The translations under genes were made by a program, and so were the position numbers. A stretch of 64,000 bases of DNA from Rhyacophila brunnea (lineage: Eukaryota; Arthropoda; Insecta; Trichoptera; Rhyacophilidae). Shown piece by piece: positions 43,116 to 54,802 of this stretch. How positions within the stretch are numbered: position 1 is the first letter of the stretch; every line of letters starts with the position of its first letter. Location: positions 3,658,001 through 3,722,000 of the forward strand of contig JAGYXB010000825.1 in the NCBI GenBank assembly GCA_022495005.1, given 5' to 3'. The notes below the pieces were generated by a model. It worked only from the letters and a program-made list of their open reading frames with translations. It did no database searches and was not told the origin of the DNA.

Positions 43116-44767
43116 TAGTTAAAAAGTAATTTTAATAATGGTCAAACATTGTCTTAAGCTTCGCATTAACTTTTGTACGAACGTGAACGTGTAATTATTT
43201 TAAGTTAACAATTACGATTGAATGAAAACTACTGAATCAAAGGGTGGCACTGCATCCCTGTATACGTATGTTTACTTCTACACCCTATCACCCAACGAGT
43301 GAATGAATCAACAACAGACTCTCTATTGCACTCTAATGATTTTGAGATTATAAGCTCACCTGTTAAATATCACTTTGCAGCTATCATATTCACCCAAAAC
43401 ATTACCGAAAAACCGTAGATAGCGATGCGTAGAGGTACGTAGAGGCGCGTAGAGGTGTGTAACGCTAACAAATGAGTGGCTACAAAGCGTAGACCAATAA
43501 TGAGGACCTTCGCAGACCTTTGCAGACCCCTATTTAGAAACTTGAAAAATCGCTGCGATTTGTCTTGAGACTGCAGCATTTTTCTGTCGTTTCATTGCGG
43601 ATGAAAAACATCGAGAGGGTCTTTGAATGATTTCATCTTTTGTAGGATCCGAAATGACAACGGTATCGAAATTACAACAGGGGGATATTAACAAATATAA
43701 AAACATCGTTCAATGTACATATTATACTTTATTTTACAAAAGCTGGTTAAATATTATATTAGTTATTCTAGTTTTAAAGTCCTAGAGTAAAAACGATTGT
43801 TTTGTTTTTTTTAATATACACGAACATGTAAATTAAAATATTCATATATTCATCATCATAACAACACTATGATGAAATATTATATTACTATCTAAAACAC
43901 ATGTTTAATAGCAATTTGTAACACAAAGATCAAATCATTCCTATACCGACATCATGCGGTGACAAATGAAAGTTGTGAATTTGTTAAAATTATTCATCTT
44001 GCGACAAAATCGAGAAGTTAGATTGAATAAAATCAAATATTTATTGTTAAACGTTTTTCGTCAATGAACAGTATAACAATATTTACAAACTATAAATATT
44101 ACAATCTCAGTGTAATACCAATAATTAATAATACATATTATATGACAAGTTTTACGTATCGAAGTACTTATCTACTTTGATATACACTCAAATTTAATGG
44201 TGTGTTAATGATTCTTTATTTCCTCTATGAACATAAAATTATACAGCCTATTGGCTGTAGGTTCAAATCCGAGACTGATCAACTAAGTGCATGTGTGATC
44301 CACTGTAAGGACTCTATTAATTAGACGCTTGGCCGATAGCTATTCCTGTTTTTTTTTAATTTGTTAATACGACCTCTAAACTATAGTTGCTCATAATATA
44401 CTCAGATTAGAAGGGAAAATAGTAATTTACTTTACTTACACTTGTAATGTTGTAAGTAATGTACTTATATACCCTTAGTTATAACTGAACCTGTCTGTAC
44501 GCAGTTCAACTTATGTTTTGTTATAAAGCCGATTTGCAACGCAGTTAGTTGTTCGTTCCCTTATAGAAACGAAGGTTTCAGATTATTATCAATCGCCCTG
44601 CCTACATAATAAAACTCTTTCCGCGCACATGCTTTGTGCAAAGAAAATATTATACAAATAACGTTGTAATTTGAACTGTTTGTCGTAAAAAAATAGTATT
44701 TGAGATGCCTAGAGTCATAACTCGCATATTCAAAAAATCGAGTTTTGATCGAGAGCCCAGAGCACTG
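43116..44767. other. Unassigned region with a short minisatellite
   Basis: Three units of CGTAGAGG(T/C)(A/G) at 43430-43459. GTAGGTTCAAATCCGAGAC near 44269 is box B-like but has no tRNA context. No gene seen. Confidence 0.35.
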
Positions 44768-45230
44768 TTTTTTACAACGTTTTCATTAGGTCGTATTCTT
44801 ATTTTTCCGGTGGTTGTTTATCCGGTACAAATCATGCAATCGATTTTTAACTATCTTCCCGACTAGCTAGACATTTGGAACTTTTAGAATATATCAGAAC
44901 ATGATGCCAATGCATTTTTTAATACTTTTAGCCATTTTTAAGTAGAATTAAATTCATTTTCAGTTAATTCTGTTTCGTATGAAAAGTTATTTTGGAAGAA
45001 ATCCGTAATCCAATCCACTATTATTGGTTGCTAGAGTCCTAACAACTAAATTATTAATATATACGTGCATTACTATGGAAATCAATATGAGTGTCAAAAT
45101 GACATTTTAGTATTATTTCTGTCAAATACAATTTTTTTGATCGTTTAAGCTAGTCAAGTCAAGTTTATATGATTCAACAGAAAATTTAAAAACGTTGTAT
45201 ATAAATAGTTCTTTTTATCTTGTAATTATT
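44768..45230 (+). repeat. ~470 bp dispersed repeat F1, copy d
   Basis: Full-looking copy from TTTTACAACGTTTTCATTAG to AAAACGTTGTATATAAATAG and TTTTTATCTTGTAATTA. It includes CCCGACTAGCTAGACATTTG and ATTATTGGTTGCTAG. Confidence 0.8.
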
Positions 45231-45580
45231 TGTAAATAGAAGAAAAGTTTTGAACTCTCTTGAATATTAATGAGTGAATGAGTCGATTTACATATTTTTT
45301 TTAAATAATACTCCTTAGGCTGCAGACACATAGCACACTATGATAAATAAAGCCACCTATTTGGTTAGAAAGGCCTTGATGACAGAGCTCACATTATTCA
45401 TTGAAAAATGTGAGCTATGACACCTACTGTCAATTTTGTCGATGATTTTCACATGGTTTAAAGTGATTTTTGATAGCCAACAATAGATTAATGGCTTTAA
45501 AAAAACTTTAGTATATTTAAACTTTAGTATATTTAACTAAAAAATTACAAAATTACAAAATGTGAGTTACGACCCTAGGC

Positions 45581-46729
45581 CAGTGGTCGGCAAACCACGG
45601 CTCGCGAGCCACATGTAGCTCTTTGGCCCCTTGGGTGTGGCTCTGCCACAAATGACCACGAAGGGGTAAACAGTGAAAGATAGAACAGTCAAAATGTCTT
45701 CGAATATAACCAACCAGCAAGTTGAAGATCGTAAATTGGTTTCAGCTTTATCAATAGCAGTTAACGACTCTAGTGACATAAATGATACAGCACAAGTTTC
45801 ACGTTTCGTACGATTTATTTCATCTACAGGTTCTAAACAAGAACTTGTAGGATTATTGACACTCATATATCAAACACGTGGAGAGGATATTGTAAATGCT
45901 GTAATTGAGTGTATGAAAACACATCATATTCCACTCGATAAAATTGTGTCAATTTCAACAGACGGGGGCGTTAAGTATGACCGGCGTAAGAAAAGGGTTT
46001 GTTGCTATTCTGAAAGAATAATAAATCACGAGATACTTACTTACCATTGCATCATTCGTCAAGAAGAGCTTTGTGCGCAGACATTTGCAAAGTTATGGAA
46101 TTGGTGATTAAGATTATCAACCCTATTATAGATAAAGCTTATAGATAAAGAATTATGGAGCTCAAAATTTGAACATCTCTGTGCTGATATGGACATATTG
46201 GAAAATAACAAATGTGAACATGTTTAACAGCACAAGTTTAGTAGTCTGCTTTGAAAGACCTGGGGAAGGAAGACATGATGATTTTTAATACCTGGAATAG
46301 TACTCCTGACTCATATGATCGTTAAAAAAAACTAACATTCTCTGTTCTTTCCCTTTTCGGTTTTACATATTCATGCGAACAATCTTTTTCAAGCATGAAC
46401 CTTATCAAGAGTTTTATTGGTGAGAACCTGGAATCGTGCTTAAAATTAAAAACAACAACATACAAACTGACTTACCCAAACTTTTCAAGGAGATGCAAGG
46501 CCATTGTTCACATTAAGTGTTTGTCAGTTATTGTCATGATTTAATTTTATGGATACCTTACCTACAATTTAATTTGAATCAATAAATAAGATCATTATGT
46601 ATTAAGAATGATATCACGTTAACAGTGTACGTCTATACAGTAAGTTTAAGAAATTTGGCTCTCAAAAAAATCTTAATCGTTGTACTGTTGATATTTGGCT
46701 CTGATGACTAATGACTTTGCCGACCACTG
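45581..46729 (+). mobile_element. hAT element, CAGTGGTCGGCAAA family
   Basis: Termini CAGTGGTCGGCAAACCACGG and (reverse complement) CAGTGGTCGGCAAAGTCAT; perfect 8 bp duplication CCCTAGGC (45573-45580 and 46730-46737). It encodes a decayed transposase on the plus strand. Length (1.15 kb) is well below an autonomous hAT, so the N-terminal BED part and the middle are deleted. Confidence 0.93.
45673..46500 (+). pseudogene. hAT transposase remnant (GTF2IRD2-like)
   Basis: An open stretch to 46107 contains VSALSIAVNDSSDINDTAQV, SRFVRFISSTGSKQELVGLL and TRGEDIVNAVIECMKTHHIP followed by LDKIVSISTDGG, the RNase H-like core of hAT transposases (first catalytic aspartate region). After ISTDGG the frame slips, is briefly restored at IINHEILTYHCIIRQEELCA, then slips again (KVMELVIKIINPII in another frame). 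Far downstream (46330-46480) FSVLSLFGFTYSCEQSFSSM and NLIKSFIG give the C-terminal dimerisation domain. At least two frameshifts and a large internal deletion. Not a host gene. Confidence 0.88.
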
Positions 46730-46737
46730 CCCTAGGC

Positions 46738-47408
46738 GATTCATTTATACTGAAAAAATCCCTTCTTGTACGTAAAAATTTCACACCTCCTCTACTGCAG
46801 CTTGTTAGTACGTCATATTATGTAATATTTAAAAATTAAAAAAAGTAAATTTATCATATTATTCAAATACTAGACAATCGATTAGAAAATACAGTAATTT
46901 AAAAGTAAATACTCAAAGGTACAAAATAGCCAAGCCTCTGTACCTATAGAGTAAATAAATAGGTTTGGTGAAAGACCATAGACCGAGAAGTTCTTTAAAA
47001 TCTGAATACACCTTCATCCATCAGTGAATCGATGGCTTCTGATCCTGATAAAATTTTATATAAAGAATTCAATTGATAATATTGTGTTGATACCATCATT
47101 AAAAAAAAAACATCAACCTTTCATTATTATTCACGGGTTGTTAGCGCTAAATAATTGCGATAGACGAAATTGAATTAGTCTAAGTTAATATTCAACACCA
47201 CCCAGGTATACATAATTAATTGAACAATTAAACACAATCATCAGTATCAATTACCTCTGATACGAGATCATTACGGCCGGGTCACTGTTAGTGACTAAAT
47301 TACAAAATTAATTTTAAGTAACTATGTTTACTAATTTGCAATTATGTTCATCTTAATAGCTCCACACTATTATCAAGTTAAAAGTTTTCACCCTTCTCAT
47401 TAACCAAT
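46738..47408. other. Unassigned sequence
   Basis: No gene or repeat structure recognised. Confidence 0.35.
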
Positions 47409-47878
47409 ATTTTACAACGTTTTTATTAGCTCGTATTCTTATTTTTGTTCGTTGGTTATTTATCCGGTATAAATCTTGCAATCGATTTTAACTAACTTCC
47501 CGACTAGCTAGACGTTTGAAACTTTTAGAATATATCAAAACACGATGCCAATGCATTTTTTTTAATACTTTTAGCCATCTTTAAGTAGAATTGAATTCAT
47601 TTTCAGTTGATTCTGTTTTGTATGAAATGTTATTTCGGAAGAAATCCGTAATCCAATCAATTATTATTGGTTGCTAGGGGTCTGGGATCCTAGCAACTAA
47701 ATTATTAATATATACGTGCCTTACTATGAAAATCAAAATGACATTTCAGTATTATTTCTATCTAGTACAAATTTTTTTGATCGTTTAAGCTAGTCAAGTC
47801 AAGTTTATAAATTATGATTCAACAGAAAATTTAAAAAAGGTTGTATATAAAAGTTCTTTTTATCTAGTAATTATTTTC
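47409..47878 (+). repeat. ~470 bp dispersed repeat F1, copy e
   Basis: Near full-length, very like copy d: starts TTTTACAACGTTTTTATTAG, holds CCCGACTAGCTAGACGTTTG, ATTATTGGTTGCTAGGGGTC and TTTTTTTGATCGTTTAAGCT, and ends AAGTTCTTTTTATCTAGTAA. Confidence 0.8.
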
Positions 47879-47953
47879 TATAATATCACCTCTTTAAAAC
47901 AGTAATGGTAAACTTCTTTACTAAATGAAAAGCAATCCTATCTACCTATGACG

Positions 47954-48147
47954 GGCAGCTCTTGTGGTGCAGTGGGTAAGGCGCTGGCCTTCCATCTGGG
48001 GGATGTGGGTTCGATCCTGGTGAGGACACAATATGTTTATGTGATTTTCTCAAAGCCTGTGTGTTTGAGATTGTTCAAAATTACTAACAACCACTTGCAG
48101 GAAAAAGCAAGGTCATGGTTATTAGTAATTTATATATTAAAAAAAAA
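47954..48147 (+). mobile_element. tRNA-derived SINE S1, copy b, with TSD
   Basis: Flanked by CTACCTATGACG (47942-47953) and CTACGTATGACG (48148-48159), 11 of 12 bases. Head GTGGTGCAGTGGGTAAGGCG with box B GGGTTCGATCC. Body CTCAAAGCCTGTGTGTTTGA and ACTAACAACCACTTG as in copy a; A-run tail of nine. Confidence 0.88.
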
Positions 48148-48159
48148 CTACGTATGACG

Positions 48160-49106
48160 TACGTTTACGTACGACAAGATTCTTCGCATAACCAACCTAA
48201 TATTTAACGTTTTTGGATGGCAGAATAGTAGGTATGCATTTGAAACATGGACCCTTAATTTAAGAGATTTCCTCATAACAATGAGTGGCATACCAAGGAA
48301 AAATCACAAAATAAAAAATGCATTTAATAAAGCAAACAAGAGGACGGGAAGTGATAGAATTCGCCAAGCTAATGAAATTTTAATTGGTCGAATATTAATC
48401 ATGGGGAAAAATCACTTAATTTTGAATATAATGTATTCTTATTGATTAGATCATTCGAGTCACGAAGAACAAAAAATTCTCATAGAATGTATTCACTAAG
48501 AATGCTCTGGCTCGCTGATATCTTCATAGCGTTCACGTAATTTAATAAAGTTTAATTACCAAAAAAACGTTTAATATTGACATATTATAATTGTATTTCG
48601 TCACCTCAATACTACAACTAGATAACTATGATTTGGTAATTGTTAGTAAAATCAAATTTAAACTTTACTTGATTAACCATAAATCTAGGCTATAATTGTT
48701 ATTATTTAAAATAAAAATGGAAAATTGTGCTTATCTAATTAGGAACAATTATTAAATAATGTTGAATTGTATGAAAAAATATTGTAGACAATATAATATT
48801 TTATTAATATAATGCATTTATCGTTTTAAAGTTATCTAATATTTTTAAACACAAAAACAGTTCTCATTAACTTCGGACTTAACCTAGTTTTATTATTTCG
48901 TAGAGAAAGAAATTTAGAATCATAATATTCAATAGCTATCTCAAAAACAGTGAAAATCAAGTTATCTGTTTTAGTATTGAGGTGACGATTTGATTCGAAT
49001 GTATGCATTAGAGAATTGTTATATAAATGTAGATTACAATTCAAATGAGATTAGATGAGACATTCTTTTATTTGTTTTAAATCTTGTATAAAATTGTATG
49101 AGAATA
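48160..49106. other. Unassigned AT-rich sequence
   Basis: No gene recognised. Confidence 0.4.
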
Positions 49107-49350
49107 ATTGTGTCGCTACATTTCAAAATCAGCCAAGTCCACCTTTAGGTATTTTTGACTTTTTTGTGAATTGCTGAATAACTACTGCTTTCTAATATTT
49201 CTGCATCATCAAAATGTGGAATTTATTAATTTTAAATAGTCTATACTCGAAATAACATAAACTTTCACCCTTGTGACTGTGTATTTGAGAAAACAAAAAG
49301 TTGTTTTTCTCCTATTCATCTTGGCTGATTTTGAAATCTAGCGACACAAT
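49107..49350. mobile_element. Tc1/mariner-type MITE with TA duplication
   Basis: Left end ATTGTGTCGCTACATTTCAA continues AATCAGCCAAG; the right end reverse complements to ATTGTGTCGCTAGATTTCAA then AATCAGCCAAG, giving 31 bp TIRs with one mismatch. TA flanks both sides (49105-49106, 49351-49352). The 244 bp is non-coding. TA alone is weak evidence for superfamily, but the long TIRs make the element itself certain. Confidence 0.8.
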
Positions 49351-49352
49351 TA

Positions 49353-50128
49353 ATATATTTTGAATTTGGAATGGTAACATAATATAAACATATAAATAAA
49401 ATTCCCATTATGATTTTAATAGATGTATTATTATTATATTGAATATCTTAAAACAATTTAAAAAACATCATGCAATTAAGTTATAGATAAGAAAAACAAA
49501 TGAATTTATTAAAACGCGTTTTCCTCGAAATAATAAATTTGGCGATTGGGACCATACTTACCATTTGAAATGTAATATTAATTTTCATAAAATTTATAGC
49601 CACAATAATTCATAATCTAATATTCTTCCAACCTCTTTGCCTGAATGTTACGATAATTTATAGCTTTGTTTAATAATTATTACATTACATTTGTCAGATA
49701 CCCACTCTTTTTTAATTATACGCACCTATTGTTTGAGCCTTAAGACTTAAAATACAATGAAATATTTACACAAAGCTTATAAAAGTTAAGCCGTCAAGTT
49801 TATAAACTGAAAACCGATCGTTGTAAAATATTAAACTTACGGGAAATCCGTTTTAATTACATTTAAAATAACCACCTGAAATAAATAATTTAATTCGTAA
49901 AGCCTCTTCTGGCTTAGTAAATATTTCCACGAATACGTATACCACCACGATGGTATGAATAAGTACAGTCCATTCCCGGTCAACAATATCCATTGACGAA
50001 TCAAATATGAAATATTTAGCAATAGACAAAAAATCTATATTCCCTGCTATCCATTTACTAAAAATTACCCTTCCATTTCATCATCATCATCATCATAAGT
50101 GACCCAACAACTCAGTGCGGGTAAGAGC
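49353..50128. other. Unassigned sequence with an ATC microsatellite
   Basis: A CATCATCATCATCAT run near 50078; nothing else recognised. Confidence 0.4.
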
Positions 50129-50270
50129 TGGGATTGCAATACCGAATGAATATATCAAAACCGGTATTCGTCAACACATAATATTATTAAAAAAAAGAAG
50201 TATGTACCGATCAATAAATATAACTAGTAAAATCTATTTAAAACACTATTTTATGGTAACCTAAAATACC
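50129..50270 (+). mobile_element. hAT-like fragment, TAGRGATTGCAATACCGG family, copy 3
   Basis: TGGGATTGCAATACCGAATG followed by AAAACCGGTATTCG and CGATCAATAAATATAACTAG, the same order as in the 38342 copy. No right terminus found. Confidence 0.5.
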
Positions 50271-51771
50271 TAACTACATTTAGTATGTTAACCTTAATAA
50301 ATATGTATAGATCATAAATTTTAGAACTGCTAATTTTTATAATTAATACTATAAGTTTGGGTACAGGAAAATCTTTCACAATTCAATCTTTGTTGGGTGT
50401 ACTACCAACTTTGGATCAATAGTTATAGAATAATTGAAAATGTTTGCCACGAATATTTTCTTTTTCGAAATATGTTAATAATAATTTTATTCATCGCGAC
50501 AATTCTATATATTGTATATTAGAAGGATTTTGTTTTAGTGTTATTTAACTTTTGTTGACTTCAATATTTTTTCGTTTTGGCAGCATAAAATTTATATGAT
50601 AAATTTAATATACAATATATTATTATTGTATTATTTGGTAATGTAAAAAATAACATTAAATTAATTGTCAAAAAACCCCATAAAAACACCATATAAAAAT
50701 ATTTTTTAGCTATTATGAAATAATTAAGACGGCAAAATTTTTGAATTTAGCAGTTATATTACATCACGCCCTATCAGCGCCAATTTAGCGCCGGTGTTAC
50801 AGGATGCAGGACATGATGAAAATCAAAAAGTTTTAATCATATTTTGATTTTTTTTAAGTTGAAATTACTTAATAATAGATGTAGCTATCATTTTATTATG
50901 TTCGTTATATACAGTCCAATATATTTTTTAAGAAATATTTGATTTATAAAATCTATTTTTATTTTAATTTGTCAAAATAATGATCAATTCGCTAGGTATG
51001 ACAGTTTTAACCTTAAAATGGTCCTCTATCGTCTAAATATCTTGAATAGTATTATATTTAGCTCCATTTTTAGTATATCTTCTTTTTATTATTTACTTCT
51101 ATCATGGACTTTTTTTATCTATGTCATTTTGTATAAAAAAGGCTAAGAAACCCAAAAAACTATATTTTGACATGTTTTTTTCATTCCACTTTTACACAAA
51201 GTTTATTTGAAATGTAAATACTTAATAGAAAAATTCAAAACCTATAAATATTTAAAAGATTTATTTGAATTGAATGAATAATACACGAGTTATATCAAAT
51301 TTAGTAATCAGTGTGCCTTTTTAAGTGATCCTGAAAAATTAATTCTGTCTGCAATGGGTTAAGGCGATATAAAATATTTGGTAAGTGAGGTGTTGAAAAT
51401 TAAATGACTATAAATGGCGTAATATACAAGTAAGAAAACAATGAAATTGGAGCAGTATTCACTTTTTTGTATGGCACCTTTACATTGGATTAAGTACATA
51501 TTTTCATAAACGCCTATATGTATAAAATTATGCTACTATAATTTGAAGCTTCTGGCCGACCTATTTAGATGAATCACACGTAATTTACAGAATGTTGAAA
51601 ATAAGTATGCAGAATTAATTAACTTTAAAGTTAATTTATTTATAGGTAATTCGAAAACACCTCAGATATAATAATATATTAGAATACATCTAGAAAAAAA
51701 TATGGATTTATCAATAATTATAATATCATAGGCCGATAGGCTGTTTTATCCAAATGTTAAACATTATATTA
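50271..51771. other. Unassigned AT-rich region
   Basis: About 1.5 kb with no gene. ACACCTCAGATATA and CTAGAAAAAAATATG at 51658-51705 resemble the S2-associated tail in reverse. Confidence 0.4.
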
Positions 51772-51968
51772 TTCCGACCATGTTCGATCCTAATAAGATC
51801 ATTTATGGGCCTCCACAAAGTGGTTTGTATTAACAGATTTTTGTTTGACGAGAAATGAATGTCAGTCACTTGCTCAATCTATTAGTTCCATACTCTGACT
51901 CAAATTGAAAAACAATACGTGTAATTGCCAGACCCAGGATTCGAACATGGGACCCACGTCTCTATAGG
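51772..51968 (-). mobile_element. tRNA-derived SINE S3, truncated copy
   Basis: Body and start of the reverse head as at 39397: TTCCGACCATGTTCGATCCT, TTGCCAGACCCAGGATTCGA and CATGGGACCCACG. The 5' half of the tRNA-like head is missing. Confidence 0.65.
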
Positions 51969-52487
51969 CCGCAGTATTACTTTTATTTGATAATTCAAAA
52001 CGTTAATGTTAAAAATAAAATGAATTTTCTGTTTTTTTCCACGCATCTGGCGACTTTCATTACAGGTATTGCCCGATTTTCCCCGAACTGACGGTATAAA
52101 TAACGCTAATCCACTTTGAAAGGATTCGCTGAGAGTTCAGGTGTTTCTGATACAATTACGCCGAATAATTCCCTCAATAAAATGGACTTACAATTTGGAA
52201 TGATGTCTTAATGTAATCCTGCGCCAGATCCCGTTGGATACTCCCGACCAATTCACTTAATGAGGCAGTGAGCAATAAACGTAAACTTGCATTAAAAGAG
52301 TGGAAACGGAACATAAATTAATACGAGATAGCATCAAACATAGACGCTTTCTTGGTTGTTTCTTCTGCCAAAGTACACATCTAACCTGCCAATGGCATTG
52401 CCAATAGGGACAATACTCTATTCTGCCCTCATAAAACAAATAGTGTTAACTTGGTTAACGTTAGGAAGATATTTATTTTTAATACTA
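51969..52487. other. Unassigned sequence
   Basis: A minus-strand stretch at 52257-52439 faintly suggests LINE C-terminal sequence but no motif is convincing. Confidence 0.3.
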
Positions 52488-53626
52488 CAGTAGAACCTCG
52501 ATATAACGGACTAATACGAGTGAGGGTGTGTCCGTTAAAGCTGAAAGTCCGTTATGTAAAAACACAAACAAAATCGTGTGTATACGTCTTCTGATGATAT
52601 ATTCAGACACACCCGTTGTGAAATGAAGTTAATGTTCTTAAATTTTATAATCAACTCTCTAAAATTTCTAAAGTGCGTGTAATATAGTTGATTTTCGTTA
52701 TCTGACTAATAGTCAATAAATGTTATTAGAGTGTCAAGATGCGATCTTAGCACTGAGAGCACAGAACGATTTCTGAGTTCTCTGACTGATAGCTTTGTTT
52801 TTGGGCGTGTTGTTTCTTCTTCCTTGCTATCATCACTTCCATCCTCATTTTCCAATATCATTAGAGAAGGATGTGGTATCGTGGCTCTTCCCGGTTTATT
52901 TTTTTTTCTTAAAATACGAGTTTTTATGCTAACTGCTCTAAATTTTTGCTTATAGTGAAGATAAACTATTTAGTTTGTGTGTACTAAAACGTGGAACCAA
53001 AAATAAAACAATTTAATTATATTATACATGTATTTCAAAAAACTTTCTAAAAAAAAATTCTAAAAAACCAAGTTTTCCTACTTTTGAAAAATGTGAGGGT
53101 AATATGGCCCCCATCGAAATTTGCAAGATATTTTTGTCGATGACAGTATGGACTAGTAACTAAGCGTTAAGTATTACAGAATCAATCAAACAATTTTTGT
53201 AATCTTCTCATTTTTAATTATTTAACCAAAAATCACACACATATGCATGTTTTTCGCACGATGTGCATTCGCTGTGTGTCCAAAGTGACAAATAAGACAT
53301 TGAATCCAAATTTCACCATGTCGGTCCATGGGATAAGATTTTCTGAATTAAACTTCTGTACAGCTGTGTGAATTAGCGGCCAGCATTGCGAACGTCAGTG
53401 ATACGTACAGTCTGTGAGCAAGACGGCATTATGACTAGAATTCGAGTGCGAGAAGTGTGGCGTGATTATCAGGCTCAGAACATTATTTACAAGCGGTGAC
53501 ACTTGGATTTAAACATGTATCTATAACATTAACATTTTTAATAATAATTAAATTTGATAGGATATTTTGTCCGTTATATATTCTGAAGTCTGTTATATCG
53601 ATGTCCGTTATATCAAGGTTCTACTG
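52488..53626 (-). mobile_element. pogo/Tigger-like element with TA duplication
   Basis: Left end CAGTAGAACCTCGATATAAC then GGAC; the right end reverse complements to CAGTAGAACCTTGATATAAC then GGAC. TA flanks both ends (52486-52487, 53627-53628). This terminus style is widespread among Tigger-type mariner relatives. GATATAAC(G/A)GAC is repeated two or three times near the right end. Coding remnants lie on the minus strand. Confidence 0.85.
52730..53350 (-). pseudogene. Decayed coding remnants in the pogo-like element
   Basis: Near 53350-53215 the minus strand reads NLDSMSYLSLWTHSECTSCE then KHAYVCDFW in one frame, resembling a degenerate W-x-x-C...W-x-H-x-x-C...Y-x-C-D-x-C PHD-like finger of the sort found at the C-terminus of some pogo/Tigger transposases. 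Near 52955-52735 another frame gives KNKPGRATIPHPS and ENEDGSDDSKEEETTR. Stops and frameshifts separate them and no catalytic DDE block was seen. Assignment is tentative. Confidence 0.4.
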
Positions 53627-53699
53627 TAGTATTAAATGTTACGATGCTGAAACATTGTGAGAAACAAGGTGTTTACACACTTATAATTCACTAAGTCTG

Positions 53700-54680
53700 T
53701 TTATTTATTTATTTTTGCTTAAAACAGAACGTTTAATAACAATACATCTGAATAAATGAATATATTCCTATTTATAACATATTATATAGGTACTTCGAAA
53801 TCTATTATTAAATTATAATAATCATATGGCGATAATCTAATATATAAAAATTTATATTTGTGTGTTTGTGTGTTTGTTTGTTCGTATTTAATGCGCAGCC
53901 ATACCGTTCATCCGATTGCGATAAAACTTTGTATACTTATTGCTTGCACTTGCGGGAAGAGTATAGGCTATACTAATATATAAAAATGAATGTCTGTCTG
54001 TCTGTATGTCTGTCTGTCTGTGTGTCTGTCCCGTATGCATTCCTATACCATTAATCCGATTGCGATGAAACTTTTGTCAGTTGTGTGCGGTTTCTAAATT
54101 ATTATTATATAACATACAAAGTTTGTTGTTTGTTTGTTCCATCCAATTTTGATTTTTTTTTTACTACATATTTATAACATTAATAACGTTTTCATATTTT
54201 GGATTCGATTTTAATTTAGTGTTCTTATGTTTGACCTTTACTCCTATTATAATTATTTTCATATTGCCATATTGTATTACACAGATATTTTAATATTAAA
54301 GAAATAATTACCTCTTATTATTTTTCAAATATCTAAGATAAATATAACCACGAAGCGACCCTGTGCGAAGCCGGGTACTTCAGCTAGTACAATATAAAAA
54401 CATTTGATTTAAACAGAACATTTAATATCAATACATTTAAATAAATGAATATATTCCTATTTATAACATATTATTTACTTCAAAATCTATCATTAAATTA
54501 TAATATACATATGGCGATAATACAATATAAAAACATTTGATTTAAACAGAACATGTAATATCAATACATTTAAATAAATGAATATATTCCTATTTATAAC
54601 ATACGTACTTCGAAATCTATCATTAAATTATAATAATGATGGCGATAGTACAGTATAAAAACATTTGATTTTAAAATAAA
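53700..54680 (+). repeat. ~130 bp tandem repeat, three units, split by an insertion
   Basis: Units start near 53700, at 54389 and at 54522, with a partial fourth at 54650 (periods of about 133 and 128 bases downstream). Shared text includes AAACAGAACATTTAATATCA, AATAAATGAATATATTCCTA, TTTATAACATA and ATGGCGATAAT. Unit 1 and unit 2 are separated by a Helentron-like insertion. Confidence 0.8.
53838..54388 (+). mobile_element. Helentron/Helitron-like non-autonomous element
   Basis: Contains TACTAATATATAAAAATGAA, a (CTGT)n run at 53990-54030, ATCCGATTGCGATGAAACTT, and ends GCGAAGCCGGGTACTTCAGC-TAGT. This combination is characteristic of Helentron-associated repeats in arthropods. A second, shorter start (TAATATATAAAAATTTATAT with GTTTG repeats and a related ATCCGATTGCGATAAAACTT) at 53838-53960 indicates a duplicated or nested 5' part. 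No TIRs or TSD, as expected for this group. Confidence 0.7.
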
Positions 54681-54711
54681 AAGGTATTAAAACACAAAAC
54701 TAGTCACATAA

Positions 54712-54770
54712 CAAGTCACAGTGCAAGTGGTAAGGCATCGCTCAACGAAACAGTCTCCAGTTCGATCTTG
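54712..54770 (+). repeat. SINE-head-like fragment
   Basis: GTGCAAGTGGTAAGGCATCG resembles the S1 box A segment, and CCAGTTCGATCTTG resembles box B 34 bases later. The body is not recognisable. Confidence 0.4.
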
Positions 54771-54802
54771 TGTATAGTTGAAACTCCTCCGGGGAAAGGC
54801 AT

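Noticed and set aside
44262..44290. tRNA box B (GGTTCAAATCC)
   Set aside because: No box A or acceptor stem at a suitable distance upstream.
45673..46107. A 144-codon open frame that might be a host gene
   Set aside because: It matches hAT transposase core sequence, lies between TIRs with a perfect 8 bp TSD, and breaks by frameshift on both sides.
52257..52439. Additional LINE C-terminal fragment on the minus strand
   Set aside because: Vague resemblance (LAMPLA-like) to the 63138 family without the conserved CRTN or VPDNYLR blocks.
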